NCBI GenBank assembly: GCA_019915135.1
Contig: JAHLMK010000009.1
Span: 682,001-746,000, forward strand
From: Strobilurus pachycystidiatus
Taxonomy: Eukaryota; Basidiomycota; Agaricomycetes; Agaricales; Physalacriaceae
DNA length: 64,000 nucleotides
Reading direction: 5' to 3'
The position numbers were made by a program, and so were the translations under genes. Below the pieces are notes generated by a model. It did not search any database and was not told the DNA's origin. It worked only from the letters and a program-made list of their open reading frames with translations. Each line of letters starts with the position of its first letter. Position 1 is the stretch's first letter. Positions 45,073 through 55,848 of the stretch are shown piece after piece.

Positions 45073-46660
45073 CTAAACTGCATCATCTTCAGATTCCACC
45101 TTAGGCTTTGCCTGCTTTGACACTGCGATGTACACCGCCGCCGTCACAATTAGCATCATGCCAGTAACAGACCACGGCGATGGCGCATACTCGAAGAATA
45201 TGTTCTCCAGGATTGTCACAAAGACAAGCTACACAACAGCGTCAGCCTGAGTGACATTCTCGCGCCAACCAACTAGCGACGACCACCTTTGTGTATATAG
45301 CTGTGGTACCTCTACTAGCGGTTTCGCGCTGCAGACCAAGGGTCAACAGGAACTGTTTAATTGGTCAACACGAGCAACAATGTCTCCTTGGTGGATTTAC
45401 CTGTGCGGTGAAGCCAAAAACGCCAATGACGCCAAGAAGCACCAGCCAGATTGGGTCTGTAGGAACGATGAACTCGGTTCGCATGATTACCATCCTATGT
45501 ATCGAGCGTCATTAGCAAGGCACTGGGGGAGGGAAAAGTGCTCTAGATTCATACCCTAGTCCAGATACCAGGACAGATTGGCCCGCAAAAGACGTCAGGG
45601 AATGGAGGGCATGCGCGCGGGAACCTATCGCTCTAATGGTAGTGTCTGCGCGCCGGGGAGTTATGTTCAGCGTCGGCAGAGAATACCTAACGTCGCGACT
45701 TACAGGCGCCAGTCGCGCCAAGACATGAGAATAGAGCCGCACTACGTGCTCATTGAGTGAAAGATGTTGCCGGGATAGGAGAAGCTCACCACACCGCCCA
45801 CAATCTATTGATCGCATCTTCAGGCGTCATGTCTTCTAGTCCTCCGAAGAGGAACTCCGGGCGCGCAATTAGCACGACTCCAAGCAGACTGAACCCTATT
45901 GAAGATCAAGTCCGCGTCGTGAGACTGAGCATCGCAAACGCCCACTCACCTCCTGCAATAAGCTGCTTAGCATACAGCTTCTCGTCAAGAAAGGCTGCAC
46001 CGGTGAGCGAGACCATGAAGGGTGTCAAGAATGTGAGCACGATGGCCTCAGATAGAGTCAGGTACTTCAGCGAGTAATAGGTCCCAGAAACGCCGATGAA
46101 ACTGTGCACTTATTGGCTTGGAACATAAAACCGGCGCCACGTCAAGATAGAATGCTCACCCAGCGATTCCGCGAAAGACTAGTAATAGCCTGACGCCTTT
46201 GGGTCCGATGAACGGGTGTGGTATGCCTCTGGCGAGCCTGGAACGGTCGTTATACAAAGGAGTCACTGCCAATTGGACAGTTCATTGACGGACATGTAGA
46301 TGATGCAGAGCATATAGGTGATAGCCTGCGCGATGTACACGTCATGGACCTCTTCAGCTGGCCTGGGGCGAGTTACTACACACCATTCTGACCAAAATCA
46401 ACTGCGAGAACAGATTGAGAACCTGAGTCCTAGTATCGCGCAGTGTGAGCTCTGCTCACCTGTAGAGTCGTAACGGGAGGGTCGATTCGGTTCAGCATTT
46501 GCACAGAGAGATCAACAATAGAGAAGAAAAACTGCGCCGCGACGACAAGGAAGAGGCCAACATTCGTCTGGTAAAATTCATGGAGGCCGTGTAGGACAGA
46601 TAGTGCATGCGTAACCGGTGCTGAGTCCAGCAGGGGGGTATCTTCGGTGTCTGCTGGCAT
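45073..46660 (-). CDS. EamA/DMT-family transporter, copy 2
   Basis: Starts MPADTEDTPLLDSAPVTH at 46660. The first exon has FLVVAAQFFFSIVDLSVQML then NRIDPPVTTLQ. Later exons give RLLLVFRGIAG, SGTYYSLKYLTLSEAIVLTF, LTGAAFLDEKLYAKQLIAG, and the last exon LVFVTILENIFFEYAPSPWS ending KVESEDDAV. Ten predicted TM helices in two EamA repeats. It is highly similar to the neighbour at 47293-48850, and both share exon layout with the plus-strand gene at 31390. The substrate is unknown. The whole block including its divergent neighbour's start is duplicated. Confidence 0.78.
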
Positions 46661-46878
46661 GGATGCTACGGGGTAAGGTCCAAGTTCTAGCTCTCCCTTT
46701 GAACCGCGGATTAAGCGTTGAATAGGAAGAACCAAGGAAGCTATCTCATGCTGACGTGATAGCGAAGGCCAAGCGCATCCTGAAGGAAGGAACAAGGTCC
46801 AAGCGCGTCCAACTTGATCACAGGAAAAATTTCGCATTGTCCCTTGTCTTTCGCCGTCATCGTCCTTGATTTCGTTCA

Positions 46879-47100
46879 ATGGTCATCCTAGTCTGCCCTT
46901 CGTTCTTTTTGATACACGCTCTCTACAGTATCCCACTCACTCGTGATTGTCCTCCTCCTGGTCCTCGGCACGGTCGCCGCAGTCTACTTGGGCATTGTCT
47001 ATTCAACCATACGTTCGATCCACAAAAGGCGGCAAGTGGGGAGACTTCTGAATGGGCCGGTGACGTCGAGGTGCGTACAAAGATTTCGTTGCTGTCGTGA
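46879..47100 (+). pseudogene. truncated duplicate of the 49086 gene's first exon
   Basis: 46930-47070 encodes VSHSLVIVLLLVLGTVAAVY, then LGIVYSTIRSIHKRRQ and NGPVTS. This closely matches the TM-containing first exon of the gene at 49086, including the same donor (GTGCGTACAAA). The rest of the gene is absent, because the next DNA is the 3' end of the second transporter copy. It is a by-product of the tandem duplication. Confidence 0.7.
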
Positions 47101-47292
47101 GAATGTACAACATTGTACATCTTTGTTGTAGAAGCTACAACTTAACATCGGGTTGTCTTGTTTTTACGATCGATCGTGCGACTCAGCTACTCGAGAGCGA
47201 CGCTGCGACGCATAAATTTCAAGCCGGTATAGGTGTTCCCTGTTGACTCACAAGATACGTAGGTCGCAAGCAGGCCGCACACAAACCATTGT
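47101..47292. other. short junction between duplicated blocks
   Basis: Joins the truncated exon copy and the end of the third transporter gene. No feature is seen. Confidence 0.4.
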
Positions 47293-48850
47293 CTATACCG
47301 TCTCTCCATCGACCTTGGGCTTCGCCTGCTTGGACACTGCTATGTACGCCGCCGCCACCACAATCAGCACCATGCCAGCGACAGACCACGGCGACGGCGC
47401 ATACTCGAGGAATATGTTCTCCAAGATTGTCACAAAGACAATCTATCGATATTGTCAGTGAAAGTCCTGTCTTGATTGACCAATGATGCCTACTTGTGTG
47501 TAAACAGCAGTGGTACCTCTACCGGCTGTTTCGCGCTGCAGACCAAGGGTCAAAAGAAACTGCCGAATCATTCATGATCAGCACAAATGATGACCTTCGA
47601 TCGGCGAATTTACCTGTGCAGTGAATGCGAAGACGCCAATCACACCAAAGAGCGCCAGCCAGACTGGATCTGTTGGAACGATGAACTCGGTACGCATGAC
47701 TATCATCCTGTGTACCAGAACGACATGTCAGCAAGGCGCCGAGGAAGAGATAAGCAGTCGTACCCTAGCCCAGATATCAAGACGGATTGGCCAGCGAAAG
47801 ACGTTAGGGAATGGAGGGCATGTGCACGAGACCCTATCGCTCTGATTGTAGTATCTGCGAGTTGTATTCAGCATCGGCAGAGTAAGTATACCTAAAGTCG
47901 CGACTTACAGGCACCAGTCGCGCCAAGACATGAAAATAGGCCCGCACTGCGTGCTCATTGAGTAAAGGATGGTCCGGGAATAGGGAGTAGTATGAGAAGC
48001 TCACCACACCGCCCACAATCTATTTATTGCATCGTCAGGCGTCATGTCTTCTAGTCCTCCGAAGAGAAATTCCGGCCGCGCAATTAGCACGACTCCAAGG
48101 AGACTGAACCCTATCGAGGATTTAGTATTGGTCGTGAACATCGCGAAGACCTACGAGTACTGACCTCCTGCAACGAGCTGCTTGACATAAAGCTTCTCGC
48201 CAAGAAAGGCTGCACCGGCCAGCGAGACCATAAAGGGCGTCAAGAATGAGATGACGATGGCCTCAGATAAAGTAAGGTATTTCAGAGAGTAGTAAATCCC
48301 AGAAACGCCGAAGAAACTGTGTAGTGATTAGAGTTAAGACCGACGCCACGCTAAGAATGCTCACCCAGCGAATCCGCGAAAGACTAGTAGTAGCCTAACG
48401 CCTTTGGGCCCGGTGAACGGGTGGGGTATGCCTGTAGCGAGCCTGAAACGGTAATTAGTCGAGTCACTGCCAGTTGGACGGTCAACCGACGGACATGTAG
48501 ATGATAGAGAGCACATAGGTGATACTCTGCGCCATGCAGATGTTAAGAGCCCTCTTGATCTCGCCTGAAGGGAGTTACACACCATTCTAACCAAAATCAA
48601 CTGCGAGAGTGTGAACCTGTTAGTATTTCGCAGTGTGATATCTACTCACCTGTAGGGTGGTGACGGGTGGATCGATTCGGTGCAGCATTTGCACAGAGAG
48701 ATCAACAATAGAGAAGAAGAATTGAGCTGCAACGACAAGGAAGAGGCCGACATTTTTCTGATAGAATTCGTGGAGGTCGCGAAGAACAGATGGTGTATGC
48801 GTAGCCGGTGTTGCGTCCAGCAGGGGGGTATCCTCAGTGTCTGCCGGCAT
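47293..48850 (-). CDS. EamA/DMT-family transporter, copy 3
   Basis: Starts MPADTEDTPLLDATPATH at 48850 and runs through the same exon series as copy 2: FLVVAAQFFFSIVDLSVQML, RLLLVFRGFAG, IYYSLKYLTLSEAIVISFLT, AGAAFLGEKLYVKQLVAG. The final exon ends AKPKVDGETV. Ten TM helices are expected. The protein differs from copy 2 by scattered substitutions and tail length. Intergenic spacing to the divergent gene at 49086 (about 235 bp) suggests that this copy kept the original arrangement. Confidence 0.78.
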
Positions 48851-49085
48851 GAATGCTACGTGGTAAGGTCCAAACCCTTGCTCGCCGGTGGGAACGGCAC
48901 GTAGATTGAGTCAAGTAAGATGAACCTAGGAACCTAAGTATCCGATGCTGACGTGATGGCAAGAGTCAAGCGCGTCTCAATCACGTGAAAAAGCTCGCCT
49001 TGTCTTTCGCCATCATCGTCCTTGCTTTCGTTAACGTTCATCCTAGCCCGCCTTTCGCTCTTTTCAACACACGCTCTTTAAATCT

Positions 49086-49829
49086 ATGCCTTCCATTGCT
49101 ACTCGCTCTTCGTCGTCTTTCGCAGTATCCCACTCATCGCTCGTCATCGTCCTCGTCCTCGGCACGGTCGGCGCACTTTACTTTGGCATTGTCTTCGGGT
49201 CCTACGTCTACTCAATCATCAATTCGATTTACGAAAGGCGGAAAGTAGAGAGACAAATGATAGGGCCGGTAACAAATGAAGTCGAAGTGCGTACAAACAG
49301 CTTGTCTCTTTCTTGGCTGACGCCCGTATCGTACCAGGCCCGTGCTCTTGCTCGCGCACTTTGCGAGTGGCCCTCAAGACTCAAGAAGGAAAATGTCAAA
49401 CTCGAGAAAGAAGACATCTTCACTCCTGAACATCTGCGCTTCAAGCTCCTCTGCCGCATCTTTCCTGGACGCCGCTGCTCCGCCTTTGCTGTGCGCCGTG
49501 TCCTGCACTTCACCTCATCCCCTCTTCGCCACGTCCTGTTCACCTTCGACTTTACCAGTGACGACGACAGCGACCGTGTTTCACCTCCGTTGTCTCCCGC
49601 CAAGATCTCAGCCCTTCAGCAAATCGCAGGAGAGCACGTCGAAGTACTTCCCAAGTCCGACGCATTCAAGCCCTTGTACAATGGCTCGTATCGATGGGGA
49701 AGCGTGGCGTACACCCTTGGAAAACCCGTCAAAGGCGTCTGTGGACCCCATTCCGGAGGAAAGGAGAATCAACCCATTCCCACCGTCCTGCTGACTAGTC
49801 CGACGAAGACCAAGGGATCTGTCAACTGA
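49086..49829 (+). CDS. single-TM protein of unknown function, divergent to transporter copy 3
   Basis: Exons 49086-49286 and 49338-49829. The 51-nt intron (donor GTGCGTACAAA) has no stop and is a multiple of three, so the frame also reads through it; the donor is conserved in the truncated duplicate. An N-terminal TM helix (LVIVLVLGTVGALYFGIVFG) is followed by a basic juxtamembrane stretch, then a soluble Arg/Ser-rich region with no known domain (EDIFTPEHLRFKLLCRIFPG) and a tail with KGVCGPHSGGKEN. About 230 aa after splicing. Type I or II orientation cannot be told. Function is unknown. Confidence 0.65.
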   Translation: MPSIATRSSSSFAVSHSSLVIVLVLGTVGALYFGIVFGSYVYSIINSIYERRKVERQMIGPVTNEVEVRTNSLSLSWLTPVSYQARALARALCEWPSRLKKENVKLEKEDIFTPEHLRFKLLCRIFPGRRCSAFAVRRVLHFTSSPLRHVLFTFDFTSDDDSDRVSPPLSPAKISALQQIAGEHVEVLPKSDAFKPLYNGSYRWGSVAYTLGKPVKGVCGPHSGGKENQPIPTVLLTSPTKTKGSVN

Positions 49830-50044
49830 CAAAGCTCGCTTTCGTTGGTTTTCTGCTGCTGTACTTCGCTATTTTCAACATCTCTACCTATCCATACCGT
49901 AATAATTTCTATCAAACACTGGTATACAGTATATTTCATACATTCACAGTCCGTAAAAACGCTACAGAAGACGCTACAAATGGTACAACATAAAGAGCGA
50001 TATCTAGATTGTCCTGGGTCCGAGCTTGAATTAGTCAAATCGTA

Positions 50045-51754
50045 TCAAGTTCGTCTCGCCTGTAGCATGCGGATGCGATCCTGTGTAGACATAGGACGCT
50101 GTGCTGCAGCAAGCTGCTTGTAAGGCGTGTGTGGATACAAATCCCGCTGAGGTCTGGAGATTCTGGAATCATTCAGGTCCCAAGACCGTCTCTCAACCAC
50201 GACGTCCATGCTGACCGCGACCGGGGGCAAAGGCTTGATTTCGTATCCGAACGGTAGATGGCCATCCGGTTGCCCGAATATCTCCCATTTCACACCTGCC
50301 TCTTCGTCTCGAGGCGTCAACTGGGTGGGTGTCTTGACGCTGGACCAAGCGCGGATGAATTCCTAGGAGAGTGTGATTGAGCGCTGTATTCTGGCGTGAG
50401 ATAGAGGTATGTACCATTCTGTATCCCACGACATACGCCACGATGAGCGGCACTGCAGGAAGACATCGATCAGGCAATGGTAACTACAAGGGAAAGTACA
50501 ACTCACTGGAAGCCAAAGCCAGATTCCACGCTGTCGAATTGTCTGAGTGCTCTGAGAATGCCAAAGAGCTCGTGGCCATACTGTTCGTCCTTCAATTGGC
50601 CGCATGCGAGAATCACAACGAAGTAAAGACCCACCTGATTCCAATCATGATCAAGAGAACGACGAGGACATTTCGTCGTACGAAATCTTTCCATGAGACC
50701 TTGGGACACTCAATAGCAATTTCGTTCAGGTATTTCCCGGTCTTGCGAAAATGCCAGTACGTCAGGAGTGCGTTCCAAACTTGGTCAAGAGTCAGTTTCG
50801 TGTTTTCAGGTTGAAGATCTAGACAGCAAACGCACCGGAGAAGGCCATAGTGAAGATACAAAGGAAGAGCGTCACGGCCGCACTGATGAGAAATCTATAT
50901 TGAAGGAAGGATCAAAAAAAGACGCATCAGCTTGTCGAAGATGAATACGAACGGCTGTCCTAGCCCCAGCTCCTCGGAATATTTGATGTGACAGAACATG
51001 TTTGTGGAATCTCGCTCAGCGAGGTGGGGGAATGCGGATCCACGCTGATAGATGATCAGAATCGAACCAACTGTGTTGCCTAGAAATGTCTTACCTGTAC
51101 GATGGAAGCAAAGACACTGATGAACACCACAGCAGGGAAAACTGAAATCTACAAGCAGAGATCGATGTGAGTAAGTATCGACTGATGATGTCCAAACCAT
51201 AGTGACGAACAGCGACAGTCCCTCTATTGCCCAAACTCGGTGCTGTCTTACGCGAAACGGACATGAGTTTGAAGAAAAGCTTGAGGACAACCATCAGACA
51301 GGAGATCGGATCACCGCACGGTTGAGCTCATACCTCCAGCACCACACCGAGAGAAGCTGCAACCACACTTCGAAACACGTCAATGCGATTAGCAAGGATA
51401 TAGAAAGATACTCTCACAGCGCATTGCAAGAATAGATGAGGGATGCCTGGACAACGCAGAGCGGCGTACTCGGCTCAGGACCGAATTGCCGCCCGAAAAG
51501 AATGAGGTAGGATAGCGACCAAACCAACACGCTGCCGACGAAGACAAACCAAGGCCAGGACCGGCTGACCTTCCTCGCCAGAGCGGCGGTGACGAAAACG
51601 GCCGCTAGAACAGCGAACGCCGCCGCCTGCAGGATATCGAACAGAATGACCCAACTTGAGGGGGATGAGTCGACATCGTTGTTCTGAGCTGAGAAGAGCC
51701 CCAGTGAGCTCGATAGTCACCACAAGTGCGCGAGGACGTACCGGACGAGCTCAT
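50045..51754 (-). CDS. seven-TM membrane protein, second family, copy b
   Basis: A 13-nt first exon (51754-51742, MSSS) joins to AQNNDVDSSPSSWVILFDIL, then AAVFVTAALARKVSRSWPWF, VWSLSYLILFGRQFGPEPST and CVVQASLIYSCNAL, as in the paralogues at 28868 and 53999. Later exons include DSTNMFCHIKYSEELGLGQP and an FRKTGKYLNE segment, and an unusually long cytosolic tail (about 90 aa) with FGYEIKPLPP, ending MLQARRT at 50045. Seven TM helices are expected. Function is unknown. Its start region is part of the block duplicated to 59700. Confidence 0.7.
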
Positions 51755-52174
51755 TGTTGCGTACAAAAAGGAAAGACAGAATGGGGACCAGACCCTAAGG
51801 ATATCACGACCTGTCGAAGACGAAGTTATATCATGTCTTGGGCCATCGATAGTTCGTATCCATGTACGTCCATCATCGCACTTTTCCCGCATTGACAGAT
51901 CCAATCAATGGATGGATCTCCCAGAGACAGCACAGGCGGCGTATGTCGTCCTGCATCGCTTTGAGATCAGTGACATCAATGAGGTTGCTCTGTACATACC
52001 TGGGTTCAGGGACTCACAATGCCAATGAGAGGTTCGTTGATGGACCATGGTGGCAATTGGCAACGCCACTTATCGCCACAATATCTCCACGTGGTCGAGA
52101 TGCGTGGGAAATGTCCGGGATGGGGACAGACGATGTGGGACTTCGATCAAATCCAACATTGAACAGTAACCGTC

Positions 52175-53403
52175 ATGTCATCGGGTTCGGCTCAGCCTAT
52201 TGGTCTTGGTGCTGCCACCAGCGCTAAAAAAGCAGCTTCTCAGACAACCTGGTCTCCACCCGTTGGACCCCTTCAGCTAAGAGTCGCTGCTGGGACTGTA
52301 CAGAACGTTAACTATTCATCACCACCCCCAACCATCCTCACCGCTGCAGATGTACAAGCCGCTTACACAACACTACCTTCGCTCAACTCCCAACCCATCC
52401 CGCTACTCTATGGTCCTGTCGCGGAGATGTGCCTATATTCTCGCGCCGAGCGGACAGGCTGGCTTCACGACATGGCGCACGATATATGCGACCCTGTCAA
52501 CAGAGCCGGTACGCTCTGGGTCCAAGATATGTTGAGCGGCAAATGGCGTCAGGCTTCTGCTACAGACCAGCTCCTTTCTGCGATATACGAATACCGCGCC
52601 CCGCCTGGCACATTTCTACAGCTATCCAAGTTCAGTCATCGCCACAAAAAGTCAGAAACATCAACTACTGGCGACGCTGCCGCCATGCGGGAGCGTGTTG
52701 CGGACCGCGACCAGGGCTGTTGGATCACGGGGTCGCCGGATGGGATGTCGACAAACAGCCATGTCTGCCCCAAGCGGATGGGTGACGCTATGGCAAGCCA
52801 CATCTACAATGAGTTCTGTGGTATCACCGCCAACCTTTCCATCTATGATTCCATTTTTGGACTTCTTCTCTCGACCGCCCTTGATAGAATTTTTGACAAA
52901 TATGAGCTAGGCTTTCGCCAGATTGGACACAACGTGAGTGTCTTTTCCGGAGAACTGTCCTCTTCTAACCCTTCCTGCAGCCTGATGTCTATGAAGCTCA
53001 TAACTTCTGGCCGGGACTCCCTATTGATCGGTTGACCATATATGGAGTGGACTCCTCTCGTCAAGCAGTGCCACTGCCAGTTCTCCATGGTTTCCAAGTT
53101 CATCCTCCCCAGCCTCACACCACTGACCCAATCCCTCCCCCCGGCCTGTTTCGGTGGCACTACATGCAATGTATTCTCAGGCGTTTTGGTACAGTTCAGT
53201 ACCGAGCATTACCAAACATCCTACATCATGAACTTCCCTTCCGCTCTGAAGACGACGAAGATGATCACTACGAAGATGATGGTAGCTTCGACTGGCCATC
53301 CGCCACTTTTGATCGTGGACGCATGGAGGCCAGAGTGAGGGCGGAAGAAGCTGAACACCGTAGCCGTGTTGTTCACTGGATTGCCAGTTCAGAGTTTTCA
53401 TAA
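52175..53403 (+). CDS. HNH-domain protein, intact copy
   Basis: Two exons (52175-52933, 52981-53403) give 393 aa. After a Ser/Thr/Pro-rich leader come PIPLLYGPVAEMCLYSRAER and WLHDMAHDICDPVN, then an HNH_2-like module: RDQGCWITGSPDG followed by NSHVCPKRMGDAMASHIYNE, where Cys and His occupy the metal and catalytic-type positions. Then YDSIFGLLLSTALDRIFDKY, PPPGLFRWHYMQCILRRFGT and an acidic C-terminus. This is the HNH-domain family common in Agaricomycetes. Whether it cuts DNA is unknown, and these proteins are not tied to a known pathway. About 420 bp separate it from the divergent seven-TM gene. The frameshifted twin is at 60203. Confidence 0.78.
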
Positions 53404-53998
53404 CGGTCTGTTTGGTGACGTTTAGACGTTCAAGTTAGAGCTTTCTGACGCGCCTGACGCTTCTGAAAGAAAGATACACATCGGTAAAGCTTGGGAAGGA
53501 CGCATCGTCACTTGAGCGCTAGCTTGAGCTGGTGTCCGGTTCAGCTTCGGTCACGCCGGCATGGAGCGATGGGAAGACTGGGTCCTCAAAGGAATGTAGT
53601 CGCCTGACTCGGCAACAGGGTGCATGACCCACGGATCGAACGCGTCTCGGTTCTGCTTGTGGTCAGTCAATCACTCACAGAAATCACACCCGATTCCTTC
53701 TCCAGGCACTCACTCGCTGATCCACCCGTTGGGACTGGCGCATCTCTTCTTTGTGTCACCTCACAGCTGGGAATATGTTAGACGTGAGGCTGTTGTCTTC
53801 ATCTAGCGGCCGCGGCCATCAGATTTACTTATTACACTCAGTGTACACTGAATCTCACAAAGCATGGCAGCTCACGATCAGAGATGGATACAATCATCAG
53901 CGTCATTCAGTCAAGACGACGTCTCAGCTCGTCCTCCCTTCTGATATACAGACTCGAGCCTACTCTGGGCTCGTGTGGCCTTTTCCTTCCTTTCAAGC
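53404..53998. other. intergenic region
   Basis: No gene recognised; leader of the next seven-TM gene. Confidence 0.45.
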
Positions 53999-55512
53999 AT
54001 GATCCCCTCTGCAGGCAAGACATTTCGAACACCTTTTCCCTCGACTCACACATCGAACAGGGCAGACTTCCAATACCAATGTCCCCGTCGACGACAGCGT
54101 GCTCGTCTTCTTCGATGCCACACAATGCATAGCCTTTTTGTGGACGTTTTCTCTCATTGCCACCGCCGCCGTGTCGAAGACCATTACTCGTTCGCCAACG
54201 TGGTACCTGTTCATGGGCAGCTCCCTCGTCTGGTCCATCGCATATCTTCTACTGATAGGACGACACACGGGCCCGGCACCCGACAGGAACTTCTGCTTGT
54301 TCCAGGCCTCGATGATATATGCCACCAATCCTCTGTACGTGCTACATCCCGATCGCGCATTACTCTCAGGAGTATTTACCGTCCTCCCTCCCAGCGTCCC
54401 AAGCTCCGCTGTTTCACTCGTTTCTGAGGTTTGTCCGCGCCTTCATCATGCTACCCAGATGCAATACCACCGATACACCGGTACCCACAGCTGTTTGTCA
54501 AATTGATATACGCCGCTCGCTGTCAGTCTTTCAACAGTCGCAAACTGTTTTATCTGGTCTGTCCTTCCTACGCGGCTTGCCAAGGAGAAACTAATTGACC
54601 TTGCATCCCTAGGTGCTCTTATTCCCCGTCGGGGTCTTCGCTACCGTCTTTGGGTCTATCGTGAGGGTAAGGTGTCCAAGAAACAATCGTCGCATCGTAA
54701 TCACCATCATCATAGATCGGATTGACGCACCCAGACCTGGTCGAACTGGACTCTACGCACATGTTCTGCCATCTCAAGTATTCGGGAGAGCTTGGATACA
54801 TGCAAGGGTGAGCCCCAAGGTCATTCATTCACCGGCTCTCGTCCTTATCATGATCCCCGGACCCCAGCTTCCGCATCAGCGCCATCAGCACTCTGATCTC
54901 CGAGCTCCTCCTCGTCCTGTTCTCAGGTGAGTCTCAAGTCTCCTCACACCCACCCTTCTTCAACCGAACCTAGTCTGGAACGCCGCGATCCTCTACATCC
55001 ACAAACGGCGGACCGGCAAGTACCTCCCCGAGGAAGACGCATCGAGCGCCTTCAGCATGCTGTCGTTCATCCGCCGGAACATCCTCATGGCCTTCATCTC
55101 CGTCGTCGGTATCGTGTAGGCCCAATATCTCCATCTCTCCTCAAAGTTCTGAACTGTATCACCTTGCAGGATGGCCGTGACATCTCTGGCATCCACGTCC
55201 TCTGCAAGCGCCAGCGGTCTGAATCTCGCACTCGTCATAAGTGAGTGGCACTCCTCCGCCCGGGCCCTCAATACACATGCTGAACCCGACCAGTGCCCCT
55301 CATCATCTCCGCCCTCATGGGAAGCCGGATGGTACGTCCTCCCCTCCCCCTCCTCCTGCTTCCTGATGCACCCTTCACAGGACATAGTCTTCGTCTGGAT
55401 CGGGCGTTGCGTGCCTCAACAACAGCGGCGAGACGACTCTCCGATATACATCGACCGGCTTGATAGGCGGCCCTCTGCGAAACCTCATTCTGACGTCGAC
55501 TCTTTGGTCTGA
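53999..55512 (+). CDS. seven-TM membrane protein, second family, copy c
   Basis: Exon 1 is ATGATCCCCTCTGCAG (53999-54014) with a GC-type donor (GCAAGA). Exon 2 gives GQTSNTNVPVDDSVLVFFDA and the helices LWTFSLIATAAVSKTI, VWSIAYLLLIGRHTGP and FCLFQASMIYATNPL. Further exons give LLFPVGVFATVFGSIVRVG, DLVELDSTHMFCHLKYSGEL, IHKRRTGKYLPEEDASSAFS, FIRRNILMAFISVVGI, MAVTSLASTSSASASGLNLA, VPLIISALMGSRM, and the last DIVFVWIGRC with a basic tail. It is very close to the copy at 28868-30410 over the first exons, so that duplication is recent. The function of the family is unknown. The exons at 54330-54600 are less sure. Confidence 0.68.
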
Positions 55513-55848
55513 TCGTTGTAGAAACAAGGACCATTCGTGTTCAGCTGGCTGCACGTTCCTGTCATTCGTATATCTTTCCAGTCGTCATTTGTACCTACTG
55601 TACGACAACTAGTCCTCAAATAATGAACGAGATCATGGCTAGACAAACTAACGCCGTGGGAGAAGACCTCAATCCGATGATTAACATTGTTCCTAGTCAG
55701 AATACTAGTACTCAGAGAGATCTCAAGACAAAGTCAGATCGCGCAAAACATTTGAGTTGAGAAAGAATCAAGATCGTATTTTACTATTACAACACTAAAA
55801 AGTACACTACAAATCTTCTTCGTTTTTAAGCTTCAGCCGCGCGGACAA
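55513..55848. other. intergenic region between convergent genes
   Basis: AT-rich 3' flank; nothing coding is seen. Confidence 0.5.
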
